The notes under the pieces: generated by a model
The model's input: only the letters and a program-made list of their open reading frames with translations
Database searches by the model: none
Told to the model about the DNA's origin: nothing
Source: a virus
Length of the DNA stretch: 25,325 nucleotides
Direction: 5' to 3' (one strand)
Virus record (IMG/VR): IMGVR_UViG_3300038456_000326
Coordinates: 1 to 25,325 of that record
Made by a program: the position numbers and the translations under genes
In this document: positions 24,028-25,325 of the stretch, one piece after another
How positions within the stretch are numbered: position 1 is the first letter of the stretch
How the letters are laid out: each line of letters opens with the position of its first letter

Positions 24028-24492
24028 ATGAAAACCAACGAAGCCACCACCGCCACCGAAACCACCGAAACCGCCGCCGTTGCGGAACAGGGCGCGCACG
24101 TCGCGCCGGAGAAGGCCCCCTCGAAGAAGACTGCCAGCCCGAAGAAGGGCGCGCCCAAGAGCCAGAAAAAGGCCAAGGGCGGCAAAGCCAAGGCCGCCGC
24201 GCCGAAGACGCAAGCCAAGGTCGCGCCGAAGACGGAAGCCAAGGCCAGCAAGAAGGCCGCCAAGCCCGCACAGGCCAAATCCACCGCCCCGCGCGAGGGG
24301 ACCAAGACCGCCCAGGTGGTCGCCCTGCTCCAGCGCAAGAACGGCGCCACGCTGGCCGAGATCATGGACAAGATGGGTTGGCAGAAGCACACCGTCCGCG
24401 GGTTCATGGCCGGCGCGATGAAAAAGGCCGGCTACACCGTCGAATCCTTCAAGTCCGACAAGGGCGACCGCACTTACCGCATCAACGCGTAG
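24028..24492 (+). CDS. DUF3489-like winged-helix protein with H1-like tail
   Basis: A 154-residue protein and the only convincing intact plus-strand gene. The ATG (MKTNEATTATETTETAAVAE) lies nine bases after AAGGA. Residues about 1-30 are Thr/Glu-rich, and 28-88 are very rich in Lys, Ala and Pro (KKAKGGKAKAAAPKTQAKVA), like a histone-H1 tail. Residues about 89-154 form a winged-helix-like domain of the DUF3489 type (TKTAQVVALLQRKNGATLAE, MGWQKHTVRGFMAGAMKKAG, then GDRTYRI). Such a protein would bind DNA in the cytoplasm, perhaps as a compacting or regulatory factor. It is transcribed away from the head genes and ends at a strong terminator, so it is an independent unit. Family call is by the C-terminal motif and is fairly firm. 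Confidence 0.85.
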   Translation: MKTNEATTATETTETAAVAEQGAHVAPEKAPSKKTASPKKGAPKSQKKAKGGKAKAAAPKTQAKVAPKTEAKASKKAAKPAQAKSTAPREGTKTAQVVALLQRKNGATLAEIMDKMGWQKHTVRGFMAGAMKKAGYTVESFKSDKGDRTYRINA

Positions 24493-24515
24493 CCTCAAGC
24501 GCATCCCCTTTCCTG

Positions 24516-24547
24516 GCCCGCCCGGCTGCGGCCGCGGCGGGCTTTTT
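24516..24547 (+). terminator. Intrinsic terminator after DUF3489-like gene
   Basis: A GC-rich hairpin (outer stem GCCCGCC / GGCGGGC, with an inner CGGC / GCCG stem) is followed directly by TTTTT. It starts 24 bases after the stop of the plus-strand gene and fits a Rho-independent terminator for it. The T run is only on this strand, so it should not stop the minus-strand genes. Confidence 0.85.
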
Positions 24548-24735
24548 GCTTCTGGCTGCGATTCCTGCCCACACGGCGGCGCGACGGGTTACCGCTGGCG
24601 GAACACGCCAAGCCGTCGCCACCGGAGCGAACGTGGGCCGTCTGTGGCGAAACGGTGGCCAACCCGTGGCTGGCACGCAACGGCTATAGCCAGCTGCGTT
24701 TTTCGCTGGCCGCGCTTCTCCGTGTACCGCCACTC
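24548..24735. other. Spacer between convergent genes
   Basis: About 190 bases between the terminator and the 3' end of the small minus-strand gene. No convincing gene: a plus-strand frame passes through it but its best part is antisense to the minus-strand gene. No tRNA was seen. Confidence 0.4.
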
Positions 24736-25047
24736 TCAGTTCCATCTGTGACTCGGATTGATGTCCTGCGAGGCGCCGTCTACAAACGCCAGTTCCGCAT
24801 AGAGCTTGTCGAGGCCCTCAAGCTCGCCGGCTGGAGCCGGTTCGAAGATCCGATCTTCCGTCCCAGTCCGTTCCAGGAGGACTTGGCTGAGCTCCTGTAG
24901 CGCATAGCCGACAACTTCCGGGTCCCAGGACGACGCGCCCCGGTCCGCGATATCTCGGATCAGGCCCAGACACTTTCGCGCCAGGTCAACATTTGTGGCT
25001 CGACATCCTTGATGGCAGCAATCTGCCGACGGCAGCGCTTGATTCAC
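24736..25047 (-). CDS. Small unknown protein coupled to the methyltransferase
   Basis: A 103-residue protein. Its GTG start lies in a GTGA overlap with the stop of the methyltransferase gene, so it is translated from the same message. Residues 1-20 contain three cysteines (ADCCHQGCRATNV). The middle is helical (DLARKCLGLIRDIADRGASS, then WDPEVVGYALQELSQVLLER), and the end is DINPSHRWN. No family recognised. The overlap suggests it supports or modulates the modification function, or is simply part of an early or middle operon. A longer upstream start would overlap the methyltransferase and is not needed. Confidence 0.6.
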   Translation of the reverse strand: MNQALPSADCCHQGCRATNVDLARKCLGLIRDIADRGASSWDPEVVGYALQELSQVLLERTGTEDRIFEPAPAGELEGLDKLYAELAFVDGASQDINPSHRWN

Positions 25048-25325
25048 ACGGGCACCTTCAACCGCTCGTGGCGGATTTCGTCGAAGGAGCGCTCGCCGCC
25101 TTCCAGCACTGCGGCCAGACCCGAATACTGCTCCCATCTGGTGACTATCACGTCGGCATACTTTGGATCGATCTCAGCCAGACGCGCCTTGCGGTTCATG
25201 CGCTCGCATCCAATGAGCGTGGACCCCGAACCTCCGAACAAATCCACAATGACGTCGCCGGCCTTGCTGCTATTGACGAGGGCTCGCTCAACCAACGCCA
25301 CCGGTTTGGCAGTAGGGTGCAGGCG
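25044..25325 (-). CDS. DNA adenine/cytosine-N4 methyltransferase, C-terminal part
   Basis: The last 93 residues of a methyltransferase whose start is beyond the right edge. They contain HPTAKPVALVERAL, the conserved motif before the SAM site, and then VIVDLFGGSGSTLIGCER, motif I that binds S-adenosylmethionine. This order places it in the beta class of N4-cytosine/N6-adenine methyltransferases, where the catalytic (D/S)PP(Y/W) motif comes earlier and so lies outside the window. The family is common in phages, often after a ParB-like domain, as protection against restriction or as a regulator. It is in the same strand as the structural genes, and its stop overlaps the next small gene. No restriction enzyme gene was seen nearby. 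Confidence 0.9.
   Translation of the reverse strand, partial: RLHPTAKPVALVERALVNSSKAGDVIVDLFGGSGSTLIGCERMNRKARLAEIDPKYADVIVTRWEQYSGLAAVLEGGERSFDEIRHERLKVPV

Noticed and set aside
24655-24900. Plus-strand frame of 81 codons near the right edge
   Set aside because: Its 3' two thirds are antisense to the coupled minus-strand gene and it has no ribosome binding site or known motif.

Overview
The window is a late structural module of a tailed phage or prophage with a siphovirus-type (long, non-contractile tail) layout. Almost every gene is on the minus strand, so the operon reads from the right end to the left end. DNA is GC-rich with strong purine-rich ribosome binding sites. No tRNA, rRNA or CRISPR array was seen. 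The host cannot be fixed from the sequence. Several proteins remind me of predicted proteins from soil bacteria such as Acidobacteriota, but that is recollection, not evidence.

Layout in transcription order. Right edge (25.3-24.7 kb): 3' part of a beta-class DNA methyltransferase, translationally coupled to a small unknown gene. 24.0-24.5 kb: a single plus-strand gene for a DUF3489-like winged-helix protein with a histone-H1-like tail, followed by a clear intrinsic terminator. 23.9-17.1 kb: the head module, made of a gpW-like connector, a two-TM coiled-coil protein, two small unknowns, a lambda-family portal, a bacterioferritin-like protein, a prohead protease fused to a major capsid protein, a DUF2190-like decoration protein, a head-tail joining protein and a tail-terminator-like protein. 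The fusion gene carries a strong internal ribosome binding site at the capsid part. 16.6-15.4 kb: a disrupted locus with a perfect 183-bp inverted repeat around a truncated tyrosine recombinase fragment, inserted between two paralogous small phage genes, one of which is broken. 15.4-13.3 kb: tail tube, tail-assembly-chaperone-like gene and a coupled zinc-ribbon protein. 12.9-10.5 kb: a cargo segment of three genes with no structural role that I recognise, including a membrane-anchored coiled-coil protein. 10.3 kb to the left edge: a small morphogenesis protein, a 1300-aa tape measure, a minor tail protein, a 1672-aa composite tail-tip protein and the start of another tail protein.

Together these genes build a capsid and a flexible tail whose length is set by the tape measure. 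The terminase is not present next to the gpW-like/portal genes. It would have to lie beyond the methyltransferase, if it is there at all.

The most unusual points are the inverted-repeat/recombinase scar in the tail operon, the nested start inside the protease-capsid fusion, the bacterioferritin-like gene inside the head module, and the three-gene cargo segment in the tail module.
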